A model generated the notes under the pieces. That model did not search any database. It was not told where the DNA came from and saw nothing but the letters and a program-made list of their open reading frames with translations. A stretch of 64,000 nucleotides of DNA from Alteromonas sp. BMJM2 (GTDB taxonomy: Bacteria; Pseudomonadota; Gammaproteobacteria; Enterobacterales; Alteromonadaceae), in assembly GCF_027257845.1 (NCBI RefSeq), contig NZ_JAPVOT010000006.1, positions 62,001 to 126,000 on the forward strand, given 5' to 3'. This document shows, one piece after another, positions 10,804 through 18,787 of this stretch. The position numbers were made by a program, and so were the translations under genes. Position 1 is the first letter of the stretch. The number at the start of each line of letters is the position of its first letter.

Positions 10804-10831
10804 ATAAAAAAACGGCCCGAGAAAGGGCCGT
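10804..10831 (-). terminator. Terminator serving aspartokinase (minus), possibly also SOUL gene
   Basis: ACGGCCC (10812-10818) and GGGCCGT (10825-10831) form a seven-base GC-rich stem. On the minus strand it is followed by an uninterrupted run of seven T residues, so it is oriented best for the convergent aspartokinase gene. On the plus strand the tail is only GTTTG, so any action on the SOUL transcript would be weak. Confidence 0.78.
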
Positions 10832-10862
10832 GTTTGATGTGTTTTTAACTACTCGCTCTTAC

Positions 10863-10906
10863 CTACAAGCTTTTACTCACAGGCTTTTATCCATAAGTTT
10901 TACCCA
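10863..10906. repeat. Three imperfect tandem units of about 15 bases
   Basis: Three successive diverged units (CTACAAGCTTTTACTCA, CAGGCTTTTATCCA, TAAGTTTTACCCA) lie between the SOUL terminator and the 3' end of the aspartokinase gene. They look like replication-slippage products. No function is apparent. Confidence 0.5.
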
Positions 10907-10949
10907 CAAGCACAAAACAACTTGTGAGTACTCACCCTACACGTTAATG

Positions 10950-12299
10950 CTATTCAAACAGCGCTTTATGAAGCTTTTTCACCACGTCATCGCTATTTGT
11001 TTCGTTAACTAAAAACGATAAATTGTGCGGGTTTGCGCCAAAGCAGATCATACGTAAATTAAAATCTGATACCGCAGCTAAAATTTTACTGGAAACGCCC
11101 ACAGCAGTTTGCATATGATTACCAACCACTGTGACCAGGTCGTACCCTTTCTCAACGGTAACATCACAAATTGTTTCTAATTCAGCAATGGTTTCTTTAT
11201 TAAGACGCTGAGCAACAGAGTTGGCTGGGTTATCCAACGTAAATGACACGGAAATTTCAGATGTCGTCACCAAATCAACGCTTAGCTTATGCTTGGCAAT
11301 AATAGCAAACACCTGCTGCAGGAAGCCCTGAGCGTACATCATCTTAGGTGTTTTTACCGTCACCATAACTTGCTCTTTACGACGTGTAATCGCTCGGTAA
11401 GGCGGCTCAAATTCACAGTCGCGAACAATCCAGGTACCGCCTTTCTCAGGCTCTTTGCTTGAACCAACAAACACCTTAATGTCTTTGCGCAGCGCCGGTT
11501 CCATAGTGGCTGGGTGAAGCACTTTGGCACCAAACGTAGCCATCTCAGCCGCCTCTTCAAAGCTTAACTCTGGTAGTGGTCGTGCGGTATCGGTTATGCG
11601 GGGGTCGGTGGTGTATACACCAATTACGTCAGTCCATATTTCACAAGCTTCGGCATTCATGGCTTCAGCAAGAAGCGCAGCGGTAAAGTCAGACCCCCCA
11701 CGCCCAAGCGTAGTGGTATTGCCATTTTCGTCTGCACCGACAAAACCCTGTGTTACCACAATGGCATTTTCAATTTCAGGTGCAAGCAACTGCTCAGCTA
11801 AAGTGGCAATTTGCTCAATCTGCGGCGCTGCTTCGCCAAACTCGCTGTCGGTGCGCAGTACCTTTCTTACGTCAAAATTAATCGTCTTCACCCCTTGCTC
11901 TGCAAGTACCGATGAAAACATAAGAGAAGACATTCGCTCGCCCATTGACAGCAACTGGTCTTTTAAGTCATTGCGATGCAAAATTTCTTCGTGAAACGCT
12001 AAAGCGCGGACTTCCTCTAGAAGGTCATTAAGCTTAGTTTCTACCGACGGTTTATCTTGTAACTTGTCGAGTATGGCAAGTTCAATGTCAGTAATAGCTT
12101 GGCATGTTTCATCTATCTGCTGCTGCGTCATAGGGGTATGGGCCAGACTAACCAAGTGGTTAGTTACGCCCGCTGATGCGCTTACCACAACAATACGCGT
12201 ATTTTTATTACCGGCAACAATTCGAGCACAGTTTTGCATTACTGCATAATTGGCAACACTGGTTCCGCCGAACTTAGCTATCGATAAGGCATTTGTCAC
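10950..12299 (-). CDS. lysC: Aspartokinase, LysC (AK III) type
   Basis: Phosphorylates aspartate, the first step to lysine, threonine and methionine. The 449-residue monofunctional product has the kinase motif IAKFGGTSV at the N terminus, GRGGSDFTA at about 198 and two C-terminal ACT domains (about 310-449), as in lysine-sensitive AK III. There is no homoserine dehydrogenase fusion. I looked for a lysine riboswitch, but only about 60 bases separate this gene from the next one upstream. Co-transcription with the DUF192 gene is therefore possible. Confidence 0.93.
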   Translation of the reverse strand: MTNALSIAKFGGTSVANYAVMQNCARIVAGNKNTRIVVVSASAGVTNHLVSLAHTPMTQQQIDETCQAITDIELAILDKLQDKPSVETKLNDLLEEVRALAFHEEILHRNDLKDQLLSMGERMSSLMFSSVLAEQGVKTINFDVRKVLRTDSEFGEAAPQIEQIATLAEQLLAPEIENAIVVTQGFVGADENGNTTTLGRGGSDFTAALLAEAMNAEACEIWTDVIGVYTTDPRITDTARPLPELSFEEAAEMATFGAKVLHPATMEPALRKDIKVFVGSSKEPEKGGTWIVRDCEFEPPYRAITRRKEQVMVTVKTPKMMYAQGFLQQVFAIIAKHKLSVDLVTTSEISVSFTLDNPANSVAQRLNKETIAELETICDVTVEKGYDLVTVVGNHMQTAVGVSSKILAAVSDFNLRMICFGANPHNLSFLVNETNSDDVVKKLHKALFE

Positions 12300-12362
12300 T
12301 TTATTTAACTCCAGATTAGTACCAGTGTTTCACTGGCGTACTGCGCAATGATATAGCGCAGC

Positions 12363-12815
12363 TTAACGATGAATTGTTATTTGGTCTCCAACCTTCACGT
12401 TGTGATTGGCAAACCACCCTTGGTTCATTTCCAGTGCGTACAGTACCTTTTTCGATGAGCCTACAGATTCTAGGCTATGAGGCATCAAAGGTTTTATATC
12501 AGTAATGACACCGTTTCTGTCGATAAATGCTACGTCTAAGGGTATAAACGTGTTCTTCATCCACATACCAGCGTATTTCGCGGTATCAAAGGTGAAAAAC
12601 ATGCCGCAATCTTCACATAATTCTTTTCTAAACATAAGCCCCTGAGCACGCTGCTCAAAGGTTTTTGCATACTCTACGTCGTATTTTTTATCACCCATGG
12701 TAATGGAGATACGATCAAAACCGACCTCGTTCATTTTAGCGACAGGATCCACTTGCGCCTGCACGCAACCAGCAGATAAACAAAGAACCATTAATACAAA
12801 AAGAAGCTTGTCCAT
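12363..12815 (-). CDS. DUF192 family secreted protein
   Basis: A 150-residue protein with a signal peptide (LMVLCLSAGCVQAQ; the LSAGC could also be read as a lipobox) and a single DUF192 domain. Hallmarks are RAQGLMFRKEL, CGMFFTFD and MWMKNTFIPLDVAFID. DUF192 proteins are small beta-rich exported proteins without an assigned biochemical role. A pair of cysteines (CEDC) in the middle is a possible disulfide or metal site. It lies 63 bases upstream of aspartokinase on the same strand. Confidence 0.88.
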   Translation of the reverse strand: MDKLLFVLMVLCLSAGCVQAQVDPVAKMNEVGFDRISITMGDKKYDVEYAKTFEQRAQGLMFRKELCEDCGMFFTFDTAKYAGMWMKNTFIPLDVAFIDRNGVITDIKPLMPHSLESVGSSKKVLYALEMNQGWFANHNVKVGDQITIHR

Positions 12816-12913
12816 TAGACGTTCCTATAAGCTCAAAAAGTCGACAATTTCAACTCATTATTAGGTAGGTAGTTTATACACTAATCTGGGTAACATCCAA
12901 TAGTGCAGTTACC

Positions 12914-14662
12914 TCAAAAACTTCTTAGTAAAGAACCACTGGTTGCAGTCCCAAACGATATGAATGCTTTATTTAATGCAATTGACACTTCGCATAGCAA
13001 CTCAGGTTCAGCCACATATGACGCGGGAGAAGAAACCACATTAATATATGAGTCATTTTGTTCGCGCATAACAGACAGCACCTTTTGAATATACTCTTGC
13101 TGAGTCTCTTCATCCATGACGAGGTGGGCTTCCCGATGCGTTCGGATCAACCCAGCAATCGCATCTTGCTCCTGTGCCCTAAGTTCAGGGGAAACGGTTC
13201 CTTCATTGCCATAGCGGTTTTCTTCAGGGACCTCTTCAGGATACGTAAACGACGCACACGCTAGGGGAAAATCTTTTCGCAGCTCTCTCATTTGGGCTAT
13301 TTGCGACTGCCAAAAGTCAATGACCGCCTTGTCACTCGCCGAAGATAGGTAAATCGGCAATAACTCATCGTATAACAAGGTCCGAAATTCATTACTAATG
13401 TGATTTTGGCTTTTCCCCGTCAACATGCCATCAAGATTAATATCGATGGCTCGCTGGTATGCGTTAGGGTCGTGCTGCTTCATTGCCACCATAAAATCTA
13501 ACGTTAGAAGACCAGACTCTATTTCTGCTGGTGTTATCGAAGACTCAAGCCCTAAACCGCTTATTGGATATAGCCTTGAGTCTACAATATCGTTAACAAT
13601 GTTGGCTTTTAGCAGCTCTTGGGACGTTGGCACCCAAAACGTGTCGTTAGGAGTTCGCATTATTTTTGTTATAAACCAGGCAGGAAGGTTTTCGCCCTCG
13701 TACGCTTTTTTCATATCAGCGCCAAGCTCTGTATAGTCGTGGGCTGATGCAGTCCCAACACCTGGAGCATGGAATTTGAGCTTACCATTTTCGCCAAGTG
13801 TTCTTTTTGCCCCAGCAACAAAAAGTAAGGTGCAGGCGGATGCACATTCAGTTTTCACGTAAGTCTCTGCACCACTGCGTTTAATGGTATCCATCATGCG
13901 GATTGCCGCAAGAATACGACCGCCTTGGCTGTGAAGATGGATTCGATTAATGTTTGGATACAGCGACAGCTGCTCTTGAAGCAGTTCGTTTGAGCCAATT
14001 TCGATGTGCCCCATTAGTTCCAGATCATACCCGTCATTGAGGACTCTGAATTCAGTCTTCTGATAGGGTCCATTACCCACCAGCATTTGAATACTGGCCT
14101 TTATCAGTGGAACCCCCGTGTTATACATGGCAATTGAAAAGGTAAGTAAACTAATACCCAGCATAATAATCGCAACATTAGCCCATCCTGAGCGGCCGGT
14201 GCGCAAGGGGTGCTTTAAGGCCGTTCTGAGTAAACCAGCAGACTGCCATGTAACGACGGTAATAATGAACGTGTAAAGTAAGAGAGAAAGCCCTCCGAAC
14301 TGCCACTTAGCCGTTGTTTGCTCCATTGCCACTGCTATAAGCGCGTTAAAAGCATAGATGAGTAGCGACGTCGCAATACCAACTACCCAATAGCTTATTG
14401 GCAGCGATACTTGTCCACGCCAATATCTAATGAACCAGTTTGGATGAAGTGTTTCCACGAGAGGTGTGAAGTGATTTGTTGATTGGCTAAGTTGCCCTGC
14501 ATTGTTTTGCTGCACGCCTGAGCTATCGTGTCGTGAGGCAATTTCTTTTAGTATCTGCTTCACACGCTCTGGATGCGCATCTTTATCGATATTTGATAAG
14601 GCATCGTTAAGCTCGTAAAGCGAGTATTCAGCATAGTTAGGATGGTCCAAGTGCAATTCCAT
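12914..14662 (-). CDS. Membrane protein with ClpP/crotonase-fold serine-protease-like domain
   Basis: A 582-residue protein. The soluble N terminus (1-85) is followed by three transmembrane helices (about 90-115, 125-148, 163-188) and then a ClpP-like domain (about 205-330). The latter has an oxyanion-type SQGGRI (245-250), a nucleophile candidate S275 in ECASACT and a candidate catalytic His298 in KFHAPG, the same order as in ClpP/SppA/NfeD-type peptidases. The C-terminal 250 residues are helical and unrecognised. The layout suggests a membrane-tethered periplasmic protease, but the substrate is unknown. No operon partner; it is followed by mltF on the same strand 177 bases away. Confidence 0.75.
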   Translation of the reverse strand: MELHLDHPNYAEYSLYELNDALSNIDKDAHPERVKQILKEIASRHDSSGVQQNNAGQLSQSTNHFTPLVETLHPNWFIRYWRGQVSLPISYWVVGIATSLLIYAFNALIAVAMEQTTAKWQFGGLSLLLYTFIITVVTWQSAGLLRTALKHPLRTGRSGWANVAIIMLGISLLTFSIAMYNTGVPLIKASIQMLVGNGPYQKTEFRVLNDGYDLELMGHIEIGSNELLQEQLSLYPNINRIHLHSQGGRILAAIRMMDTIKRSGAETYVKTECASACTLLFVAGAKRTLGENGKLKFHAPGVGTASAHDYTELGADMKKAYEGENLPAWFITKIMRTPNDTFWVPTSQELLKANIVNDIVDSRLYPISGLGLESSITPAEIESGLLTLDFMVAMKQHDPNAYQRAIDINLDGMLTGKSQNHISNEFRTLLYDELLPIYLSSASDKAVIDFWQSQIAQMRELRKDFPLACASFTYPEEVPEENRYGNEGTVSPELRAQEQDAIAGLIRTHREAHLVMDEETQQEYIQKVLSVMREQNDSYINVVSSPASYVAEPELLCEVSIALNKAFISFGTATSGSLLRSF

Positions 14663-14839
14663 TTGTTATTTTATTTTGTTGGCGCGCCTGATAACGCGCT
14701 TTGATTACGTGCATCCCCCGCACTAACAGAGCGGTAAATCGCCTTTAATATACTGAATAAGCGTGCCCCCTAACAGTTAACAAACAGCGTTGGCTCTATG
14801 CTCTTTAGTCCTTGATCTTTACCCTACACAATGCTCACC

Positions 14840-16273
14840 CTAATCTAACTCATTTTCTATAATATGCTGATATTCACGAATTCGCTGTACGTACCTTACA
14901 GGCTCTGTACCGCGGGCGTAGCCGTAGCGCAAATCTTTGTAATATCGCTTATCGCTAAGTAAGGGCAATACTTGCTTCATATCGGCCCATTTATGGGGGT
15001 CTAAATTAAGTTTGCGAGCCAGAGTTTGCGCATCGTGTAAATGGGCACGGCCTACGTTATATGCAGCTAGCGCAAGCCAGGTGCGATCAGGCTCTTCAAC
15101 CTCATCGACAAATCGGTGGGCTCTGATTTTAGCAAGGTAGCGCGCACCACCAAAAATACTTTGCTTAGGATCTAGCCTGTTATTTACTCCCACCTCTTTG
15201 GCTGTTTGTTGTGTCAGCATCATTATACCGCGCACGCCTGTGGGGCTTATTGCATCAGCTAACCAATGGGACTCCTGATACGCCTGTGCAGCTAATAAGT
15301 GAAAGGGTAAGTCATATTTTGCTGCGGCGTCGCTAAAATACTGGGTATATTCTGGAAACCGCTTTTCAACTCGGCGAATAAACGTGCGCGTATCCACATA
15401 GTCAAATACCTCAAAAAAACCGTAATATTGGTCTAACATGCTCTCCAAACGACCGCTTTTCTCATATTCGAGATACCAGTTATCGAGTTCAGCGCTCAGC
15501 GCAGCGCTAGATTTATGTAACATCCACGCTAAATTTTCGCTTCTGGCGAGGTTAAAAGGAGCGATCAATTCTGGAAAGTACCGACGGTTAAGATCAACAA
15601 TATTGGAGTCGGCTACACTACAATCAACTTCCCGTTGCCATACCTTGTAAAGAATTTGCTCGGTGGATAACTCTGAGCTCTCCACCCAGCTAAGCGCTGG
15701 GTATTGTTCTTGTAACTCTTTAAGTCGCTCACTGTAGGCAGTGCCCTCAGCCACCATTATGTTGAGCCCTATTAACTCATCTATGGTTTCTGGCTGCGCG
15801 TTATCTCGTCGGCAAACTACCTGCTGTGTAATATCTTGATAGTTAGGCCCAAACATAAACTCCTTTGCTCTTGCTTTTGTTTGAGTGAGCCCCGCCGCAG
15901 CAATATGCCCTTCTTTGTTTCTCAACGCTGCTATCACCGCTTGTATCGAGGGTTTTTCAATTATCTCTAGCTCAACACCTAAGTGAGAGGCAAACGCTTC
16001 GGCCATATCAAACTCTGGCCCTTTAGGCTGAATATCTCGGCTTATAAAGTATGTGGTGGGAGCATTTCGAGTAATCACTTTTAAGACGCCTGACGCCTTA
16101 ATGTGTGAGATGAGTTCACTTAATGCAATATCTGAATTTGCGGCCTTTTTTCCAGTCTTTTGCTCAGTATGAACAGCAGAATTATCTTCCTCACTGCCAT
16201 TCGGTGACTTTTCACATGCGGCAAGTGAAAAAACGATTACAGCGAAGAACAACATTTTCCATAAAGACTGCAT
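14840..16273 (-). CDS. mltF: Membrane-bound lytic murein transglycosylase MltF
   Basis: Cleaves the MurNAc-GlcNAc bond of peptidoglycan to give 1,6-anhydro products. The 477-residue product begins with a lipoprotein signal (VFSLAAC), then a family-3 solute-binding-like regulatory domain (about 55-285, with VITRNAPTTYF and AAAGLTQT) and a C-terminal SLT lysozyme-like domain. The latter carries catalytic Glu334 in AQAYQESHW and the GVRGIMML motif. Attached to the outer membrane by its lipid anchor. Length and domain order match E. coli MltF. Confidence 0.94.
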   Translation of the reverse strand: MQSLWKMLFFAVIVFSLAACEKSPNGSEEDNSAVHTEQKTGKKAANSDIALSELISHIKASGVLKVITRNAPTTYFISRDIQPKGPEFDMAEAFASHLGVELEIIEKPSIQAVIAALRNKEGHIAAAGLTQTKARAKEFMFGPNYQDITQQVVCRRDNAQPETIDELIGLNIMVAEGTAYSERLKELQEQYPALSWVESSELSTEQILYKVWQREVDCSVADSNIVDLNRRYFPELIAPFNLARSENLAWMLHKSSAALSAELDNWYLEYEKSGRLESMLDQYYGFFEVFDYVDTRTFIRRVEKRFPEYTQYFSDAAAKYDLPFHLLAAQAYQESHWLADAISPTGVRGIMMLTQQTAKEVGVNNRLDPKQSIFGGARYLAKIRAHRFVDEVEEPDRTWLALAAYNVGRAHLHDAQTLARKLNLDPHKWADMKQVLPLLSDKRYYKDLRYGYARGTEPVRYVQRIREYQHIIENELD

Positions 16274-16431
16274 TGCGACTACCTTATCTATCCTGCCTTA
16301 AGCCTCAAAATCAACGTTACCAGTTTGAGCAAGGCGCTAGTAAAGAAATACAACCGTATAGCACATATCTCTATTTTGCAATTTAGCGGCAATATGCGCG
16401 TTCACTTCACACTACCTTTCAATCACACGCC

Positions 16432-17361
16432 CTAGTTAACATAAGTCGTTGAAGCTTCTGGCAAATCTTTTTCAGGGCGAATATGCATAAAGCTAGCAAA
16501 ACGAGGCTTTCCTGAATTGGTATACCCGTAAAATTTATACGTAACCCACTTACCAATCTCTGGCGGATGCCGCCTCTCGTTGTTTGAAAATCCGCTACCA
16601 AGTTTAAATTGAACGCCATCAGCCCGCTCAACTAACAACGAGCCCATCATGGTTTTAAATTTGCCCTTTCCCTTAATATGGGCAATGACCTTTGCCTCGC
16701 TATCCTGATGGCGCTTCAGTTTAAGTAAATGGGCGCTGCGACCATCAACGTATCGAGCTTGGCGATGATGAAGCATAAGCCCCTCGCCACCGGCTTCAAC
16801 CACACTATTTAACTTTGCTTGTAAAGCGTCATGGGTGTGCAGCACAAATTGAGGCATTGCGAGTAGCGCTGGACTGTTTGCTGCGTCAGTAAGTCGCTTT
16901 ATCTCTTGCGCTCTTTGTTCAAAAGGTTGCATGAGCAGCGGCATATCAAACACCATAAATTTTATTTGTTCCCAGCGCTCGTCAGGAATATCAGTAAGCA
17001 CGATAGACGCTGTATCTTCAAACTTTTTGCGGGCAAACCACAGTTCGCCATCTAACGTAGTGTTTGGCCAAGCCCGCGTAAACCAATTCGGGGCATGAAT
17101 AACATTACCCTTTCGAGTGAGAAGCTCTGTTCCCGTCCATCTTGCACGAATGCCATCAAGCTTTTCACTTATCAAATAATCGCTAAGTGCTACAGTATGG
17201 TGAGAGGCGGTGTATAAGTTCGCCGTCTGTGTAGGTGCGCGCTTGTGAACATCATCGAGCGTCTCGGCACTTGCGATTGCGACTGCTGCTATCCATACCA
17301 CTATCCCTAATGCCCATTCGAATAATAATGCCAGTTCTAATTTGCATGGCATAAATGCCAT
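16432..17361 (-). CDS. Small ATP-dependent DNA ligase with signal peptide (Lig E type)
   Basis: Minimal ATP-dependent ligase consisting of an adenylation domain and an OB domain only. Numbered from a TTG at 17388, the nucleotidyltransferase motifs are: I, EKLDGIR with AMP-accepting Lys76; III, LDGELW (112-117); IIIa, FMVFDMP; IV, EGLMLH (202-207); V, LLKLKR (221-226). The N terminus is a hydrophobic leader ending AVAIASAE, predicting export to the periplasm, as known for Lig E of several gammaproteobacteria and Neisseria. The ATG at 17361 is preferred, with GGGG 12 bases upstream. It is unlinked to any repair genes. A role in joining extracellular or incoming DNA is inference from the family. 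Confidence 0.88.
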   Translation of the reverse strand: MAFMPCKLELALLFEWALGIVVWIAAVAIASAETLDDVHKRAPTQTANLYTASHHTVALSDYLISEKLDGIRARWTGTELLTRKGNVIHAPNWFTRAWPNTTLDGELWFARKKFEDTASIVLTDIPDERWEQIKFMVFDMPLLMQPFEQRAQEIKRLTDAANSPALLAMPQFVLHTHDALQAKLNSVVEAGGEGLMLHHRQARYVDGRSAHLLKLKRHQDSEAKVIAHIKGKGKFKTMMGSLLVERADGVQFKLGSGFSNNERRHPPEIGKWVTYKFYGYTNSGKPRFASFMHIRPEKDLPEASTTYVN

Positions 17362-17388
17362 TGCATTACCCCGTTTTTTTGTGCTCAA

Positions 17389-17828
17389 GCCTCAATCCTT
17401 AAAAAACTGTTTAGTCAGGTTCAGCGTATTGATATTCGCGATTAAAAATACTGTGCTTCAGGTGGGTTTTGCCTGTTGTCCCTTAACTTTGCACAAATCA
17501 GTGAATGGAATTAAGGTAAAGCTAGGGCGTGTTGATCTTTGCTGTACATTTTTGCAGCGGTCTGTGAGCTATTTAGACAAGGCGAATGGTTGAAGGTCTA
17601 GCAGGCTAAATCGAAACCATTCAACGCGGGATAAATAGCTCACAGGCGCTGCCCGAAGGGGGCGTTATGGAAGCATTTTACTCTTTGTCGGCGCTTTTTT
17701 ATTTGGGCCCTTTGACTTAGCCCACTAGGTCTACAGGACTGTTTCGCGACTAAAATGCTTCCATTTAGCCCAAAACTCGTACAACAAAGATCAACACGCC
17801 CTAAATAAATGAAAACGGATATAAATTC
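17389..17828. other. Ligase-DUF4198 divergent intergenic region
   Basis: A 440-bp spacer largely occupied by the 281-bp MITE-like element at 17523-17803. The remaining 134 bases next to the ligase gene and 25 bases next to the DUF4198 gene must hold their promoters; none is clear. Short frames reading through the element are not believed to be genes. Confidence 0.7.
17523..17803. mobile_element. MITE-like non-autonomous element, 25-bp inverted termini
   Basis: The ends are 25-base terminal inverted repeats starting TAGGGCGTGTTGATCTTTG, at 17523-17547 and 17779-17803, identical but for one base. Both ends carry TA outside GGGCG, compatible with a TA target duplication as for IS630/mariner-type transposases. 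Inside are two hairpins: CTGTGAGCTATTTA (17562-17575) pairs with 17632-17645, with a nested GAATGGTT/AACCATTC pair, and GGAAGCATTTTA (17669-17680) pairs with 17751-17762. There is no transposase. It sits immediately before the DUF4198 gene and may alter its expression. Confidence 0.82.
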
Positions 17829-18671
17829 ATGAAAGCATTTAAAATACAAAAAGCCCTTATCAAAAGCCTAACCGCGCTCACGGTAGCAGCCTACGCGCCA
17901 TTGTCATTGGCCCATGACTTTTGGCTTGAGCCGACGCAGTTTCATTTTGAGGACGCATCGCCAGTAGCAGTGCAGTTTAAAGTAGGTCATAAAGAAGACA
18001 TTGATAGCTGGAATTTAACGTGGGATAAAATAGTGGCTCTTCGCAACTACACCTCAACAGGGGTTGAGGATATGGCAGCAGGCATTATTCCCAAGTCTAG
18101 CTTATTGCCCGGCGTGGCTAAAACCTCCGTCTTGCAGGCAGGGAGCTATGTTATCGGCTTTGAAAGCTATCACAGTACAAGCGTGCTAGAAGCAAATAAA
18201 TTTAACGACTACGCTGAGAAAGAGGGGCTTAAGGAAGTCCTCGAGTATAGAAAAGACAAGGGTCTTGAAGGCTACGATGGAGAAGAACTTTACTCTCGAA
18301 AAGCAAAAGCGATTGTACAAGTGGGGGAAACACTTACCGACAACGTTACCAAGCCTATTGGTCATACATTAGAAATTGTCCCCCTTAGCCACCCTTTTAA
18401 ATTAAAGGAAGATAACAGCCTCACCGTTCAGGTGCTTTTCAAAGGCAAGCCTTTACAAGATGCACTGATTGATTCAGTTCCTCTTAAAAATGCAACTCAC
18501 GAAACCCAATCATTTCTCACTGATGAGAATGGGCAAGCTACATTTACATTCAAAGAGTCTGGCGCAGTTAAGCTAAATTGCGTGTGGGGAGTGCCGCTTC
18601 AAAGTAATATCAAAGCTGACTTTGAGACGTACTTTTCAAGTCTTACGTTTACAGTAAACCGTGAAAAATAA
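17829..18671 (+). CDS. DUF4198 domain-containing periplasmic protein
   Basis: A 280-residue protein with a signal peptide (cleavage near SLA-H, about residue 28) and the AHDFWLEP start that typifies DUF4198 proteins. A C-terminal Ig-like/carboxypeptidase-regulatory-like fold follows, with GQATFTFKESGAVKL. Such proteins often accompany nickel/cobalt or other metal uptake genes and are thought to be periplasmic metal-related accessory proteins, but no transporter lies here. Function therefore stays open. The ATG at 17829 is only 25 bases from the end of the MITE-like element. Confidence 0.82.
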   Translation: MKAFKIQKALIKSLTALTVAAYAPLSLAHDFWLEPTQFHFEDASPVAVQFKVGHKEDIDSWNLTWDKIVALRNYTSTGVEDMAAGIIPKSSLLPGVAKTSVLQAGSYVIGFESYHSTSVLEANKFNDYAEKEGLKEVLEYRKDKGLEGYDGEELYSRKAKAIVQVGETLTDNVTKPIGHTLEIVPLSHPFKLKEDNSLTVQVLFKGKPLQDALIDSVPLKNATHETQSFLTDENGQATFTFKESGAVKLNCVWGVPLQSNIKADFETYFSSLTFTVNREK

Positions 18672-18699
18672 TGCAATGACAGTGCGCTGACGCTTCAAT

Positions 18700-18763
18700 C
18701 CGCCATCTCGATATTGAGTGGCGGAGAGCAAACCACAACCTGCCCTAATTAGGATAAGGCAGG
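18700..18763. terminator. Two hairpins between convergent genes
   Basis: CCGCCA (18700-18705) pairs with TGGCGG (18719-18724), and CCTGCC (18739-18744) pairs with GGCAGG (18758-18763). They lie between the stops of the convergent DUF4198 and kinase genes, where terminators are expected. Neither has a strong T-run (the second is followed by CAGCTTTT on the plus strand). Confidence 0.45.
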
Positions 18764-18787
18764 CAGCTTTTAGAAAAGACAGCTTCT

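Noticed and set aside
12300-12362. Lysine riboswitch before aspartokinase
   Set aside because: Only 63 bases lie upstream before the DUF192 gene and no L-box structure is visible.
17342-17849. Short open frames through the MITE-like element
   Set aside because: They are antisense or read across hairpin arms and inverted termini, lack family resemblance and start signals, and resemble each other only because the element ends are inverted copies.
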